A stretch of 64,000 nucleotides of DNA from Cryptomeria japonica (GCF_030272615.1 NC_081413.1:20187285-20251284), one strand, 5' to 3'; positions 49,324-61,905 are shown, counted from the first letter of the stretch. Program-made: numbers and translations. Notes: a model not told the origin generated them from the sequence alone.

Positions 49324-52217
49324 CTAAACTTGTGGTGGATCATCAAAATCAAGCCTCTTCGATGCAGTAAGCGGCTCTGTAGATGGCTGCAAAACCACAA
49401 TTCAAAAGCCAAGTTAGAATTCTTTTGTAGAAAATAGTTCACAATTAATAACATAACTATGCATTTAACTTTAATTCCTTTGCAATTGAAATGTAGATTA
49501 CCTCATCAACTGATCTAGGAGCTAATGTCTTCGCTCTCCTCTCCTTGTCACTCTTAGGAGTTTTCTTGAAGACATACTTAAATGGATCCACATTATGGCC
49601 GTACCGCGAAGGGGTCTATTATAGATTAAATGTACAATTAATACAATTTACTAACATAAATATATCAAAAACACTTAAAAGCTATAATATAGAGAAAAAT
49701 GACGTACCTGTGCCTGAGATGCTTCTCCAATGGACTGAGGATGGCTCACCATCGATGTAGAAACTGTCGCTATTACCTATACAAAAAATGTTGAAAGATT
49801 AAACACAATTTATATAATGATAAGTATTGAAGGTTAAAAAAATTAATTTTACATATCAAACATAAGTGTACCGGATCCTGAGATGCTTCTCCAGTGCAAG
49901 GAGGAGGGTTCGCCATTGATGAAATAGGTATGGATATTTCCTATGTGAAAAAATTATAAGATTATAATATATCACAAGTTCACATGTACGCGTGCATATA
50001 ATCATGAAATCAAGAAAATAAAGTAGAGATACATACCTCCGCCCTCTCTTGACCCACGGGTGAATCAGGTGCATTCAACAAATCCACATAGCTCAATGGC
50101 CGTTGTACATGTAAAATAGACAAAAAATACTAATCAATCTACAAACGCAAACTAATACTTGATTTCAACATTTTCAAATAATTTTACAACTAAAAATGTG
50201 TTCAATTACCTTCTTCCTACATTTTGGCATCTTTGAGGAATTCTTTTTCTTAGAACGAGCCCTAGACACGGAGGGGGTACCCTAAAAAACAAAATTAACA
50301 TGAGATATTAGTACAAATAATAAATTAAACATAATTTTAAAAATCTAAAATGAAATGACTTGCATATTCCATCAAAACAATACATAAAAAGGGTTGTACA
50401 AAATATGATACCGTATAGCCTTGTAGGCCAAAATCGATCGCTGAGAGCATGATGTCATCAATCTGGGACATTTCGTCCCCTATCAACACCTACAAACTAG
50501 AAATTGGATCAAGCATTAAAGATAGTTAGTATATCTTATATTTTTTTGAATTCAAAGTGTACTATTCTATTTTAACATGTTACAAAATTTATACCTCAGG
50601 CATCGAAGTTGCAGTTGTAGTAATTGGGGGAGGAGTATGGGATATTGCTGCTACATCCTGAAATGCATAATATTTGTCTCAATTTAAATTGATGTATAAA
50701 TGAAAATTCATTTATGTAATTACAAATTCAAAGTGACTGATAAATAAAATGCTATGAATTCAAATCAACACACCTGTGTCTGTGGCTCATGGGCAAACAC
50801 TATGTCCATCAACTCATCTATCAGCGCAAAATCCTCAACAATGTGGGCCTAACATCTACTCCCGCAAATTGTGCACAGATGAGATGAGGATCCATCTGCA
50901 CTGGTTGCATCATCTATCCTCAAGCATATCCCCAAGCAACTGACATACATATGCTGTATGGGCTCTCTGTCGCCACCTAATGGCTCATCATCCAATACAA
51001 TAGGGTGTGCTAATGATGTCCCATGTTGGATGATGGCACCAGTCAATGCTGTGGCCACTTGAAGAGTCTGTAGCTCCATCGACTCTTTCAGCTCTACTGG
51101 GATAGCCTGATACACCTTAGGTTTGGGTGTTAGGGGGCGGCAACTCTCCGCGGGTAATTGCCTACGGGATCCAAGTCTATCTTGGGCAGAGCCACCACCT
51201 CTACCATGGAACTCTCTCATGTCAAAATAGTTTGGGCACACATTGAGCACAAAGTCACAATATACTTTTCTCATTTAGCATTTCGTTCTTTTCTTTCATT
51301 AATTCAGAGCACAATTCTTCATGTTTCTTAATAAAAATTCTTGCTTCATTAAGATCACCTTCGAGCTGTAAAAATTTTTATTCCAAATCAGTTTTTAATT
51401 GTCTCAGCTCACTGTATAGTTCTTCAAGTCCTTGGCTGAATACCCTTGCTTCATTAAGCTCATTTTGTAGCTCTGAAACCTATTTTTCCAACTTCTCCTG
51501 ACAAGAATTCCACAACATCTTATCTTCAGTCATCTTTGCATTCAATTTCTTAGTAGTATCATTGATTTTTATGAACTTATTTTCCATCTCAATTTTTTCT
51601 TGCCTCAATTTAGTCAACAATTCTTGGTGTTTCTGGCTAGATTTTCTTTCGTCAAGGATCTCATTTTGCAGCTGTGCAACTTTTCCTTTCAAATTCGCCC
51701 TACATGAATCCCACAATCCCTTATCCTCAGCCATCTTTTCTTTTAATTTCATAGCACCATCATTGGATTTTTTCAATTCATTTTTGTCATTTCTGTAGCT
51801 AGTGTACAAGCCCTCATGTTTCTGGCTCAATACATTTCTTTCCTTCACTACAGTGTCAAGCTTAGTTTGTACCTCCACAATTGTCGCTTCTAGTTTTGTC
51901 TTGGAAGCATCCCACAAGCTCCTATCTTCAGTCATTTTATCTTGTAATTCCCTAATCACATGATTGGATTTTTTCAAATCATTTTCCAACTCGTTTTTTC
52001 CCTACCCTAAATCTGAAATTGTACTTTTCATCTTTTTCTCACAAGAAATCCACCTATTTTTATCCGAAGTGATTGTTTCAAGCAATTTGTTATTGACATC
52101 ATCACACATTATCAATTTGTTTTTCAACCCATCTATTTCTTTTCTATCATTTGTAATTGTAGTCAGTAAACGTTCATTCAGGCTTTTCGAATTTCCCTTT
52201 CCCTTTCCCCTAGTCAT
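49324..52217 (-). pseudogene. Nine-exon coiled-coil gene convergent with the transposase
   Basis: I do not recognise this protein. Exon 1 (52217-50774) starts MTRGKGKGNSKSLNERLL and encodes a long coiled coil with a recurring (M)TEDKxLWxSC phrase (ITSDKNRWISC, MTEDRSLWDAS, MAEDKGLWDSC, MTEDKMLWNSC), then a region with VCPNYFDMREFHGRGGG and IQHMYVSCLGICLRI. Exons 2-9 are 50657-50595, 50489-50412, 50281-50210, 50102-50037, 49940-49872, 49776-49708, 49615-49502 and 49386-49324. All are phase 0 with GT-AG borders, except that the exon 5 acceptor is AA. Exons 6 and 7 (69 nt each, both with GEASQ) are duplicates. Exon 4 is lysine-rich (RARSKKKNSSKMPKCRKK), possibly nuclear-localising. Exon 9 ends DFDDPPQV then TAG. 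Defects: TAG at 52002, 51480 and 50846, TAA near 51382, and a frameshift near 51280. Confidence 0.7.
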
Positions 52218-55175
52218 ATTTCTCTAATTCCTACAAACCCAATCAAAGCACTTGTAATTTACAAGACAAATGATATGAATTAATAGAGTTTGTAAACAAT
52301 TATCGACTAATATTTTAATTGTAAATATTGTACAAAATTTAGAAGTTGTGCATGTGTTACATTTAACATGTAGTAAAATAGTACCTATATAATTTTTATA
52401 ATTTTGATTGTATATATGAAGCCACAATTGATGGAATTTTGAAACATATACCTAAATGTGATACTGCGCGCCAAAATTCTTTGGAAAAAAATGTTCTGCC
52501 AAGAATGGAAGTCTGCAAATTATAATCACTTCACCAACAAGTTAGATAGATGGATGCTTGCCAACAAACAAATTGAGGATCTATATAATTAGCAATTGCA
52601 GGTCTTGAGAGAAGGGTTGCATCCCTTCCATTGAAAACTGATTCGTCACACAAACTTTTAAAAAAATTAAAATTCTAGCAAGTAATTTGAAATTATAAGA
52701 CTTATAATTAATTTCTGTTTGTAATTATTAATTATTTATTATTATTATGATGCTTGGATCAACCTACCTAGTAAGATAGTCCTTCAATTGTCTAATAAGA
52801 TTGATTTCATTTGTATCAATTTGTTACTATGCTTGGATGAACCTACCTAGTAAGATAGTCCTTCAATTGTCTAATACGATTGATTTCATTTGTATCTAGT
52901 ATTACATTACCTAAAACCTTGTTACTATTTTTAAAAATACCCTTGAGCTACTTATGTTGTCTCAACCTTGAAATATTTATTGTTATGTAGTGTCGTAAAT
53001 TGCACCCCATGTAATTATATGCTACATAAGAGCCTCCGCTTTATACTGATTGGAGATCTTCTTCATCTCCTTGTCCATTTGTCCATCTCACTTGACCCAT
53101 CAGCCTTCACCTTGTCCCTTTCTAACCCTGCCGACTATTTGACTCATAGAAACTAGCGCGTTGTGGAGACATCCGCATGTCGCACTAGCATCTCATGAAT
53201 CTACCAATCTGAATGTGGTCATTTGAGCATTACACCTATGCCTAGAAGATGCCTATAACACCTCTCCACAATCATTAACATTCGTTTTCATCCCAGCATG
53301 TTAATCTTTTCTTTTGAAGCTCATTTGGTCTATGTAGTTGCCTCTCTAGCTCTCTCCCTAGAATGAAATTGGATTCATGCTTGCTCATTGTGTCGTTTCG
53401 AAGCTCTCTTTGACTGTGTCCTTGGCTCTCAGATATTGCTGCCATTGTCATTCTTTGAGGAAGACCGACTTATTCTTCTTCATCATCCAACAGGCTTCTT
53501 GCTTTGCATGGGGAAGGGGAGTCTTCTTCTTCCTCTATCTTTTGTTATCTCCATAGAGTATTCGTTGACATATTGTTGTTGTATCTTTTATCTATAATCT
53601 TAACTATCTTCTCATCTATCTATCTTGGTTAACCATGGAAATGGAAACACCAAAGAGGGGGTCTAACTATGGCAGGCCTCTAAAAACACAACCACAACCT
53701 TTTCATCCTTGTTCCTCTTGTGTGCAGGTTGCCGAGTAGCTTTGGGGAGATTGGTCAAGACTTCAAGTGTGGCCAGACTGTGAGACTACATTTCTTCCCT
53801 TTTTTCTTTTTATTATTTCAATAATAATCATATTTTCTTTTCATATCAATATTTGCTTAGTTTCTGTTATTTGGGCACATTTCCCATCACAGTTTGCTCT
53901 CTGTACGAACTCTGTGACTCTGTTCATACAGGATGTCGGTGCACCGTGTTTTCATCTTAGAACCGCATGTGCGTCCTTAGATACAGTGACTAGAGGGCCT
54001 CTGTGACATTTTTATGGGAAGAACTACATCTAATGGTAATTCAATGAATATTTGTTGAAGGAATTTGGTAACAAATTTCTTAAATCACTTTGCGAGTGAA
54101 GCCATCCTGATGCACTAGAAATTGTTTAAAGGAGTAACACTCTATAGATTAGTGAATTTTGAACCTACTTAAGAAAACAATAATGCTAATAACAACCTGA
54201 AGCCTTGTAACAAATGCATAATTATAATTCTTGACTCTCTTAAAAACCATATAACATTTTAAAGAAATAAACAAATGTCTATGTTTCATATTTTGATTAA
54301 CATATAAGCTCTTTAAAAAAATCCCTAATTTTTAATTTTTTTTTCAACTAAGAAGGTGGGGGTCTCTCATAGTTGAAAGATTTAATCCTCATAACAAAGT
54401 AACTTTGTGATAGTATAGAGCTAAGTCAAGCACATGCATTGAAAGAGTTGCCACTACTTTGACTGAAATAAATGGAGGTTAGAAAGAAATATTAGAAAGG
54501 GACTAAAATATTAAATGTAGTCGGAGCTTTATGGAATGCCAGCAACTTTCATGTTTACTTTTTAAAGGATTTTCTAATCGTCATCTCATATATAGACTAA
54601 CAGAGGAGTGGCCATGAATAAATCATTGATGATAAAAAATTTTGACCACTACTTCTTTTTCTTAACTATCTTTTGAGGTCAATCTTGTTTCTTTTCAACG
54701 CTGTGCAAGGCAGCTTTGGGAATAATAGCAAGTCAAGTGATAGTGAAGGTCTTCTGCTCAGCTAAATTACACTGGCAAAGAAGTCTTGACTCTTCTCACA
54801 CACACCCACTCTTCAGGTTTCAATTAGACATTCTAGATGGACTATATAGTGACCTAATCAAATACAAGTTGAAAATTATATAGCCTCCTATATAAACTAA
54901 GGCAGTTCTTAATTCCTTGTGTGACATGGTGAGTAAGAGGCATGGTACAATCTACGAATAAACAACTGAACATTACAATTGTCTTGTCATCTCTACGAGC
55001 AATTCATTTATTTAATATTTTCCTACTTTGACATTGATATATAACTAACCATCAAGACTAATTCAAATGTTCATAAGTTCAACTAAATGTTGACAACATT
55101 CACAAAATGACCACCATTTTCATCACAACGCTCTCATCCTCCTACCATGTTCATTTGTGGAATATAAAAGAAATC
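52218..55175. other. No gene seen; 79-bp tandem pair at 52751-52908
   Basis: A unit with TGCTTGGAT(C/G)AACCTACCTAG and AAGATAGTCCTTCAATTGTC occurs at 52751 and 52830. The remainder has no recognisable protein motif on either strand, and the short frames (53388-53597 and 53767-54006 among them) look like chance. A right-hand GCGTACG array or an inverted copy of the arm terminus, expected if the two-gene region is a complete transposon, was not found here. Confidence 0.55.
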
Positions 55176-55914
55176 AAACCCCTACAACCTACATACATAA
55201 AAGAGAGGGAAACGGGTTTGGATGGGGGCTTTGCCTTTAGGCAAAACCCCAGTTTTGAAATTAACCAAGTAATGAAAGAAAGTAATTGCAAGTACCTATA
55301 AATGAAAGACAGAATTGTAAATCACCTCAAGGGAGGTTGTGATAGAAATGTTGATATAAATTCTTGTGTGGAATTGAATGTTGGAATCAATCTCCTCTTC
55401 AATGGTTGAATCATTGACTTGAATGCAACACCTAGCCTTGAAGGGAGACTTTAGAATGCTCAATAATAGAAAAGAATGCTTGAAGGCTCTAGAATGCTTG
55501 ATCACTTGTGCACCTTGAATCTATCCAACTTCCACCTATCCAACTTATGAAAATGAGAGGATGAATGCCCCTTAAATACATGTTAGTGGATCTGATTTTT
55601 GTCACAGGTCGACATCGGGGTAGTTTTCCGCCAAATGCACAACCAAAAATGCAACCCTAGGAAGGGTCCTGCCCCAAAATAGGGCAAGGACAAGGATGCC
55701 ATGCCCCTATCCAAGGGGGGAGAGTGGCGCCACACCCCTGTCCTACCCCTTTCTCTAGGGAAGAGTGTGGATGGGGTAATGTAGAGGCCAAGAAAGAAGC
55801 TATTATGAGGGCTGAGCAATCTCTCCTCTTCGATCAGGTTAAAGGATTCAATCTTGCGTGCATTAAGACCCTAATGCAATCGAAAACCTATAGGGTCACA
55901 AGTTTATGACACTA
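55176..55914 (-). repeat. 3' LTR of a minus-strand Tat-like element (partial)
   Basis: On the minus strand it starts TGTAGTGTCATAAAC at 55914, directly after the purine-rich AAAGTGGGGGCTAAA. It matches much of the solo LTR at 58255-59536 (shared: CAACCTACA, AAAGAGAG, GGTTTGCC/GGCTTTGCC, AATTAACCAAG, CTCCTCTTCAATGGTTGAATC). Similarity stops at about 55176, so the LTR end is truncated or diverged. Confidence 0.75.
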
Positions 55915-57872
55915 CATTTAGCCCCCACTTTAGCAGGAGTATAAGCGTACACCAATGCTAGCAGTAAAGTTCAAGGAAACAAAATTGAAAAACTTTTACC
56001 ACATCAAGGAGGTAAGATGCGCCAAGCCCCCAGTGGACTTAGGATCTTACAACTTTGATTGAGAAAGTAAAAGGGAAGATCGAGAAGGTGAGAACCATGA
56101 CTGCAAGTAGAAAAGTTCGCTTCACTATGAGTCATGAAAGCAAGGATACCAAAGATTACAAAGAAAAACAAAGTTCACTAAGTAATTCTAAGTATCACAA
56201 GAAGGAAAATATGAGTGGAGTGTATGCCCCCACGTTAAAGCGATCGTGCGTGCCTTATCGGGAATGATTTCTTTAAGTTGGGATACACCCAAGAAAGAGA
56301 GAAGGACAGAGCACACTATCGCAAGGATTTAGCCCCCAATCAAGGAATAAACTCAAGGATAATGAACACAGAACATGGATACATAAATAAGAATGGTTAC
56401 AATAGAGAAAGAAAGGATAGGGGGAATATCTGCAGTGCAAATATTGCTAATCTAGCACAACATCTGCCACCCGATCTTGTTGATCACTATTTTGGGAAGG
56501 CGAGAAACATGCCAAAGGAATGACATTGAGCACAATAGATGGATCTAGATCACAAGATCCAAACAAGGACTATGCTCAAGTGGTAAGTCACTTTGTTTGA
56601 TTCTAGGAGCTAGGATTAGGGTTTGTGAAAATTCATCTGATAAATGCTTGTCCACATCAACATACTCCTACTCACTATTAGAAGTATTAGGATTTGTATT
56701 GCCATTATAAATAAAATTTTCACCCATTTTGTCATCAAAGTGTAGAGAAAGAGGAGCAAGAACACAAATATGTGTAAAACCATCACAAGGTTTGTGCAAC
56801 TTATGATTAGGAGATGTAGGTTGAACATCTTTCTTCGGAGAAAAGGGAATCATGTCAGCTGATGGAGTCTAAGAAGATTGAGTATTTTGAGGGATAGCTT
56901 CACGAGCTCGAACACGACGTCTTTGTCGGCGTTCTCTCACATAATGATTCCGTCAAGTCTTATTCGAATACTGAGAAGGAGGAGGAACACTTGAAAAAGT
57001 AGGAATGTTTCTCTCCTTGAAAGTGGAAGGTTGAGGTTGAGGTTTTTTTGGTTTAACAATGGGAGAAGAAGGCCTCATCTCTCGATAAGAGGAAGGAGGT
57101 GGAACAAAGCCATAGAAAGGAGGAATATGAGGTGTAGGAAGGAGACTAGGTCCATCAAGAGGAGAAGGTATAGGTCTAACCTTAGGAAGAATATTGTTGT
57201 TCTCCTTAAGAGAAGGTAAAGTCACATTAATAAGTATAGGTGGAAAATCTTCCTTAGGAGGGAGATTAGTTCTGTTTGTGAGGGGAAGAACCTTATCTTG
57301 AAGAGTAATAGGAATGTCAAGTGTTGGGGATCTAGGTTGACTTAAGGATAAAATCATATCGTTCTTCCATTTTTGATAAGGTTGAAAAAGAGCATCCCTC
57401 CTTGATGGAAGAGATTGAAATTGTTCAGGCTAAAAGAGATCAATAGCAACAACGAGGCTTCTTTCAGATGGACGAAATAAGCTATGGTTCACGATTATGA
57501 TTTCTCCGTTGTGAGGAAATTTTAGAAACTTGTGGATTGGCGAAGCAATATCCTTCATGTAAGATAGCCAAGGATAACCCAACTTCACATGGAACTACTC
57601 AGAAGAAGGTGTGGTAACAAAGTCAACATCCATGTATTTAGTATAAACTTCAACATGAAGGGTAATAGAGCCAATGGTAGGACAAGATAAGCAATCAAAT
57701 AACTTCACAACCACATTAGAAACACCATATATAGTGGTTTATGCAATCGTAAAGTGAAAAGATACTCTTCAGTTATGACATTAACCATTCAAGAGGGATC
57801 AATCGGGGCACCATGGCAAGGGATATCCTTAACCTTCATAATTATGTATAAAGGGCCAATGGGTGCTCTAAT
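55915..57872 (-). pseudogene. Non-autonomous Tat-like internal region: protease end, proline-rich segment, PPT
   Basis: Read on the minus strand, 57872-57480 encodes the end of a retropepsin-like domain (GYPWLSYMKDIASPIHKFLK then FPHNGEI). 57357-56953 is a Pro/Ser-rich stretch (PSLLPTPHIPPFYGFVPPPS and similar), and 56940-56600 holds RERRQRRRVRAREA and a few short polar blocks. No reverse transcriptase or integrase follows; the polypurine tract AAAGTGGGGGCTAAA at 55915-55929 comes next. The element therefore lacks pol enzymes. A plus-strand frame (56278-56523) in the 3' spacer is not convincing as a gene. Confidence 0.65.
57563..57872. repeat. 310-bp direct duplication, left copy
   Basis: Matches 61928-62237 from GATAGCCAAGGATAACC to GGTGCTCTAAT over the same 310-base length, with several percent divergence. 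The two copies flank the copia-derived block 57873-61927. Confidence 0.85.
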
Positions 57873-58254
57873 ACATAAAAGAAATCTTGAAGAAATTTGG
57901 AATGGAGGATTCAAAACCAGTAAGTACTCCTATGACTACCAAGTGTAAGCTATCAAAGAATGATGAATCTTCATATGTTGATGAGACACTATATCGATCC
58001 ATGATTGGAAAGTTACAATATGTTGTGCACAGTAGACCGGATATAGCACATGTAGTAGGTATTGTTGCAAGATTCTCTACAGATCCCAAAAAACCCATAT
58101 GACAACAATCAAGAGAATTTTTAGATACCTGAGAGGCACTGGAGATTATGGCTTAGTATATGAAAAGAGAAATGATTTTGATTTAAAAGTTTATACTGAT
58201 GCTAATTGGGTAGACAACATTGATGACAAGAAAAGCACAAGTGGAGGAGCTTTC
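57873..58254 (+). pseudogene. Copia reverse transcriptase end and start of RNase H
   Basis: LKKFGMEDSKPVSTPM, LYRSMIGKLQYVVHSRPDIA and VGIVARFSTDPKKP are the C-terminal part of copia reverse transcriptase. After a one-base frameshift near 58098, IKRIFRYLRGTGDYGL and VYTDANWVDNIDDKKSTSGGAF begin RNase H (catalytic Asp in TDANW). The coding sequence is cut by the solo LTR at 58255. The upstream part of pol is absent. Confidence 0.88.
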
Positions 58255-59536
58255 TGTAAAGCGGAAAATCGAACCCCAGGTGTTCCCCCCACACTCCAAG
58301 GAGAAAGGAGGTCACTAGGATTGATGGTTTTCACTTAGGGGAGACTTTACATTCAAAAGAGGGGTTGAAACCCACAAGATCCAATCCCACACAATGCAAG
58401 ATTGGATTCTAAATGAGTTTCAAGGATTGTGATAGCAAGGCTACCCTCTTTTGTAAAGAATGTAGATAGAAGGATTGAGCTAGGAATGCATGTAAAGTGA
58501 GAAAGTTTCACTTATAAACAGAGATAGGAATATAGGATGAAGCTGCGGACCTGGAATTAGCAGTTAAATGTCGAGATGACGCTGTCCTGTAAATTTGAGC
58601 AAAAGTTGATGGGATGATGGCGCCCGGCGTGCACACGGTCCCCCAAAAAATCCGCGAAACGAAGGGGGATCTATTCGTCTCTGCACAAGGATTCCAGATC
58701 TTCAATTACAGCCACGTACCTACAACCTACACACAGAAAAGAGAGGACAATTGGGGGGTTAGGGATTAGGGGTTTGCCCTTAGGTCAAACCCCGGTTTTG
58801 GAATTAACCAAGAAATGAGAATGCTGTAAATGTAAATGATTGTAATGTAAACAAGTAGTGATACCTTGTTGTAAGAATGTTTGTATTCCTACATGCGAAG
58901 GTGTAAATGTTGTTGTATGTTGTATGTTGTATGTTGTAAGTGATCTCCTCTTCAATGGTTGAATCCTTGTCTTGAATGCAACACTTAGCCTTGAATGGAG
59001 ACTTAGAATGCTCAATTGCTTGAAGGAATGCTTGAATGCTTGAATGCTTGAATGCTTGAATGCTTGAATGTTTGAGTGTTTTAATATCGCTTCTGTGTCT
59101 TGCACACATATGTCCTTTCTCCTAAAATGGGAGAGGAAATGTAGTTTATATACTTGCCAATTAGGGTTGAAAGACTGATTTTTCCGACCTTAGGCCGACA
59201 TAGCAACCTTATTTTCCAATTTGCAAACTTAAAGACCCGAAGCCCCATAAGAGACCGGGCCCAAAATAGGGCCAGGGACTAGGGCGCTGGGCGCCATGGT
59301 CTTGGGGGACCAGGGCGCTGGGCACCCTAGTCTTGAAGGACTAGGGCGCTGGGCGCCATGGTCCCACCTCTTAGGATAGTAGGGTGTAAGGAGGGATCAT
59401 GCCAAGGTGCAGAAAAATGCAGTTTTCGGTGTCATAAATAGGTTTCGGGGTCTCCATTCAGGTTTCGTGTTGCATCGCCATCGTGAAGACCCAAATGTAG
59501 TCGAAATTGCAAGTGTCACAATTTTAGGATGTTACA
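58255..59536 (-). mobile_element. Solo LTR inserted in copia RNase H, TSD CTTTC
   Basis: A 1282-bp segment, TGTAAAGC...GATGTTACA with TGTAA/TTACA ends, is flanked by CTTTC (58250-58254 and 59537-59541). Removing it joins STSGGAF to LGERLVSW in frame. It shares sequence with the LTR at 55176-55914, which sets its orientation as minus. No internal region is present. An array of GAATGCTT units lies at about 59020-59070, and a GGCGC(T/C)GGGC motif recurs around 59280-59360. Confidence 0.88.
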
Positions 59537-59541
59537 CTTTC

Positions 59542-59949
59542 TTTTTAGGAGAAAGACTAGTGAGTTGGCTTAGCAAGAAACAAGGATGTATTTCACAGTC
59601 AACCGTAGAAGCTGAATATGTTGCTACAACATCAAATTGCACTAATATAGGATGGATAAAACAACTGTTAGAAGGTATAAATGAAAAGGTTACCAGGCTA
59701 GTAGCTATATTCTGTGATAATACGAGTGCCATTAACATTTCAAAGAATTTGGTAATGCACTCTAAGACAAAACATATTTCTATCAAGTATCATTATCTCA
59801 GAGAAGAAGTTCAAGAAAAGAAAGTTGTGTTGGAATATGTTGGCACAAAGGAGCAAATTGCAGACATCTTCACAAAGCCACTACCAAGAGACACTTTTGA
59901 GTATCTCCGAAGCAAGTTAGGGGTCTTACCTCTATCTTCTACTCACTGA
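59542..59949 (+). pseudogene. Copia RNase H, C-terminal part
   Basis: Continues from 58254: LGERLVSWLSKKQGCISQST, VEAEYVATTSNCTNIGWIKQ (catalytic Glu), CDNTSAINISKNLVMHSKTK (catalytic Asp), HISIKYHYLREEVQEKKVVL and KEQIADIFTKPLPRDTFEYL (last Asp), ending SSTH then TGA at 59947-59949. This half is free of stops and shows all the expected acidic residues. Confidence 0.92.
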
Positions 59950-60425
59950 CAGAGTTTGGTGAAAGCATCAACTCGATGAATCTACAAAATGTTATGTGTG
60001 GATTGATGCTGATTTATGCACTTTAGGAAGTTTTCTAAAGGTGTGCAGGAACATGAATAGGATACAGGAAATAGTATTGAAGGAAAGATTGCTCTGATCA
60101 AGTATTAGATGTTACATTTGCATATGTGACTCAACAAAAGCAAGCACTTCATAGCAGAAGAGTTCATGATTTAGTTCTTTTACTTTTTGGCATTGTTGTC
60201 AAAGGGGGAGAAGACTAAATGGTAAAGCCCTAAAAGAAGAAGATAACAGAAGACTAATGACAGGGGGAGAAGATTACTTAAAAAGGGAGAAGACTTCAGA
60301 AGAAGAAAACAGCTCAAGGATAACAAGAGCAGTCTCCACAACAATTTGAATCCGAATCAATTTGAATATCTTGTTGGTATTACCATTTAAAAGTTGGTAT
60401 TGCCATCAATGCAAAAGGGGGAGAT
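59950..60425 (+). other. Copia 3' untranslated region and polypurine tract
   Basis: Non-coding. The tract CAAAAGGGGGAGAT at about 60412-60425, directly before TGTTGGCA, is the expected copia second-strand primer. Confidence 0.75.
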
Positions 60426-61905
60426 TGTTGGCATTTCAATAGAAGGAGATTGTTGATATCCATTAAGGATATTGAGAAGGTTGTTGAAGATTATTGATAT
60501 AACTGAAGAAGGATGATAACTATCTTTATAACATTATTTTGTCATTGATGTCATAAAATTGATATTTTGGTTCAGTATGATGTTGCCATATCTTGAGAAG
60601 ATTGATTTGAAGAGAATTAAGATGTCAGTAAAAGTCACAGAAAGAATGTGATGAATAAGGGGAGAAATAAGTTATTCAATGGGCAACTATTACAGAGTTA
60701 GACATTGATGAGATCATGATGTTTAGATTGTTTTGATATCCTACATATGTTGTTGATTGTAAGGTTAATACTATACTATGTCACCGAGAAAAGAACCTAG
60801 TCGGTAAACCCTAAGGAACCTAGTCGGTAAACCCTATGGTTATCAATATTGGTTAATGAAGGCGGAATGTCTACCTAGTGAAGTTTAGTATTTATCGAGT
60901 GGCAACCGAGTTATGACAAAATGCATTAGATGAATAAAAGCATTATTTAATGAAGGAAGCTGATTAGCTGGAGTTGATTAAATGATTGTTATGTCATGCA
61001 AGAAGTTTGTTAAGGATCTATGACTTTGAAAATTCAAGAGCTAGATCTACAGCACAGATTGAACCACTTAACCTAGCACAAGTTCCAAGAATGGAATGCA
61101 AGTTCCTAGGTGAAGTAAAACATTTTTCAGATCGAAGGATACATTGAACCTAGTCAAGATTGAAGATCTGATGGCTATGACTAATCATGGGAAATGTGAT
61201 CAAGGAGATTCAACGGTTAGCAAATTGTTTATAAATAAGAAATTATTGATGAACAATGCAAGCAGGTAAGTGTAAGCATAGGGATGCTACATAGTGATTA
61301 CCGAGCACAGAAGCTTGAAGACCTGTTTGAATAATAGAGTAGGGAGCCCAGAAGAGGGACAAGATAAGTCCTATGACTAGACAGTGTTGAGCAAATAAGA
61401 ATCTGCTTTAGCATTTTAGATGTGAAGTTGCAAATATATTTTTATTACTGTTATTTTGTATAGTGACAAAAAATCTCTTAACTGAGTGGACCTAACAGTC
61501 TTATATGTAAATCCTTTAGCAAGGTAACATTCTAATTGAGTGTTTGAAATCCTTTGACAAGGTCACTTCTAACAAAGTGAAGATCCTAACAGATCTGAGG
61601 GAAATCCCTTAACTGGGTCACATCTAGCAATGTGTTTGTAATCTTTAACAGGATTTGCTTTTAACTGAGCATACTCTAGAAGAGTATATTTCTTAGTGGG
61701 TCTGAAATCCCACAGTGGTTTTTCCCTATTTAGGTTTCCACGTTAAATCTAGTGTTATATGTGTTATTATGATTATGTGTTTATGAGTTAGCATGTTTAG
61801 CAGTTTTTGGTTATATTGCTGAAGTATAAGCTATCGAGGTTGAATCTGTTGATTTTATGGAAGATTAAGTTTGTATGATTCACCCCCCCCTCTCATCTTG
61901 TTAGC
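60426..61905 (+). repeat. Copia LTR, followed by primer-site remnant
   Basis: Starts TGTTGGCATTTCAATAG. The end is not certain: after CACCCCCCCTCTCATC comes TTGGCATCAGAAC (about 61909-61921), a degraded form of the tRNA-iMet primer site that normally follows a 5' LTR. Contains a 22-bp direct repeat, GAACCTAGTCGGTAAACCC, at about 60795 and 60817. LTR length is about 1.48 kb. Confidence 0.65.

Noticed and set aside
53388-54006. Possible small genes of 69 and 79 codons
   Set aside because: No motif, no splice or promoter context, and length within chance expectation.
60790-60840. Telomere-like TAAACCCTA words
   Set aside because: Only two, as part of a 22-bp duplication in a copia LTR; not a telomeric array.
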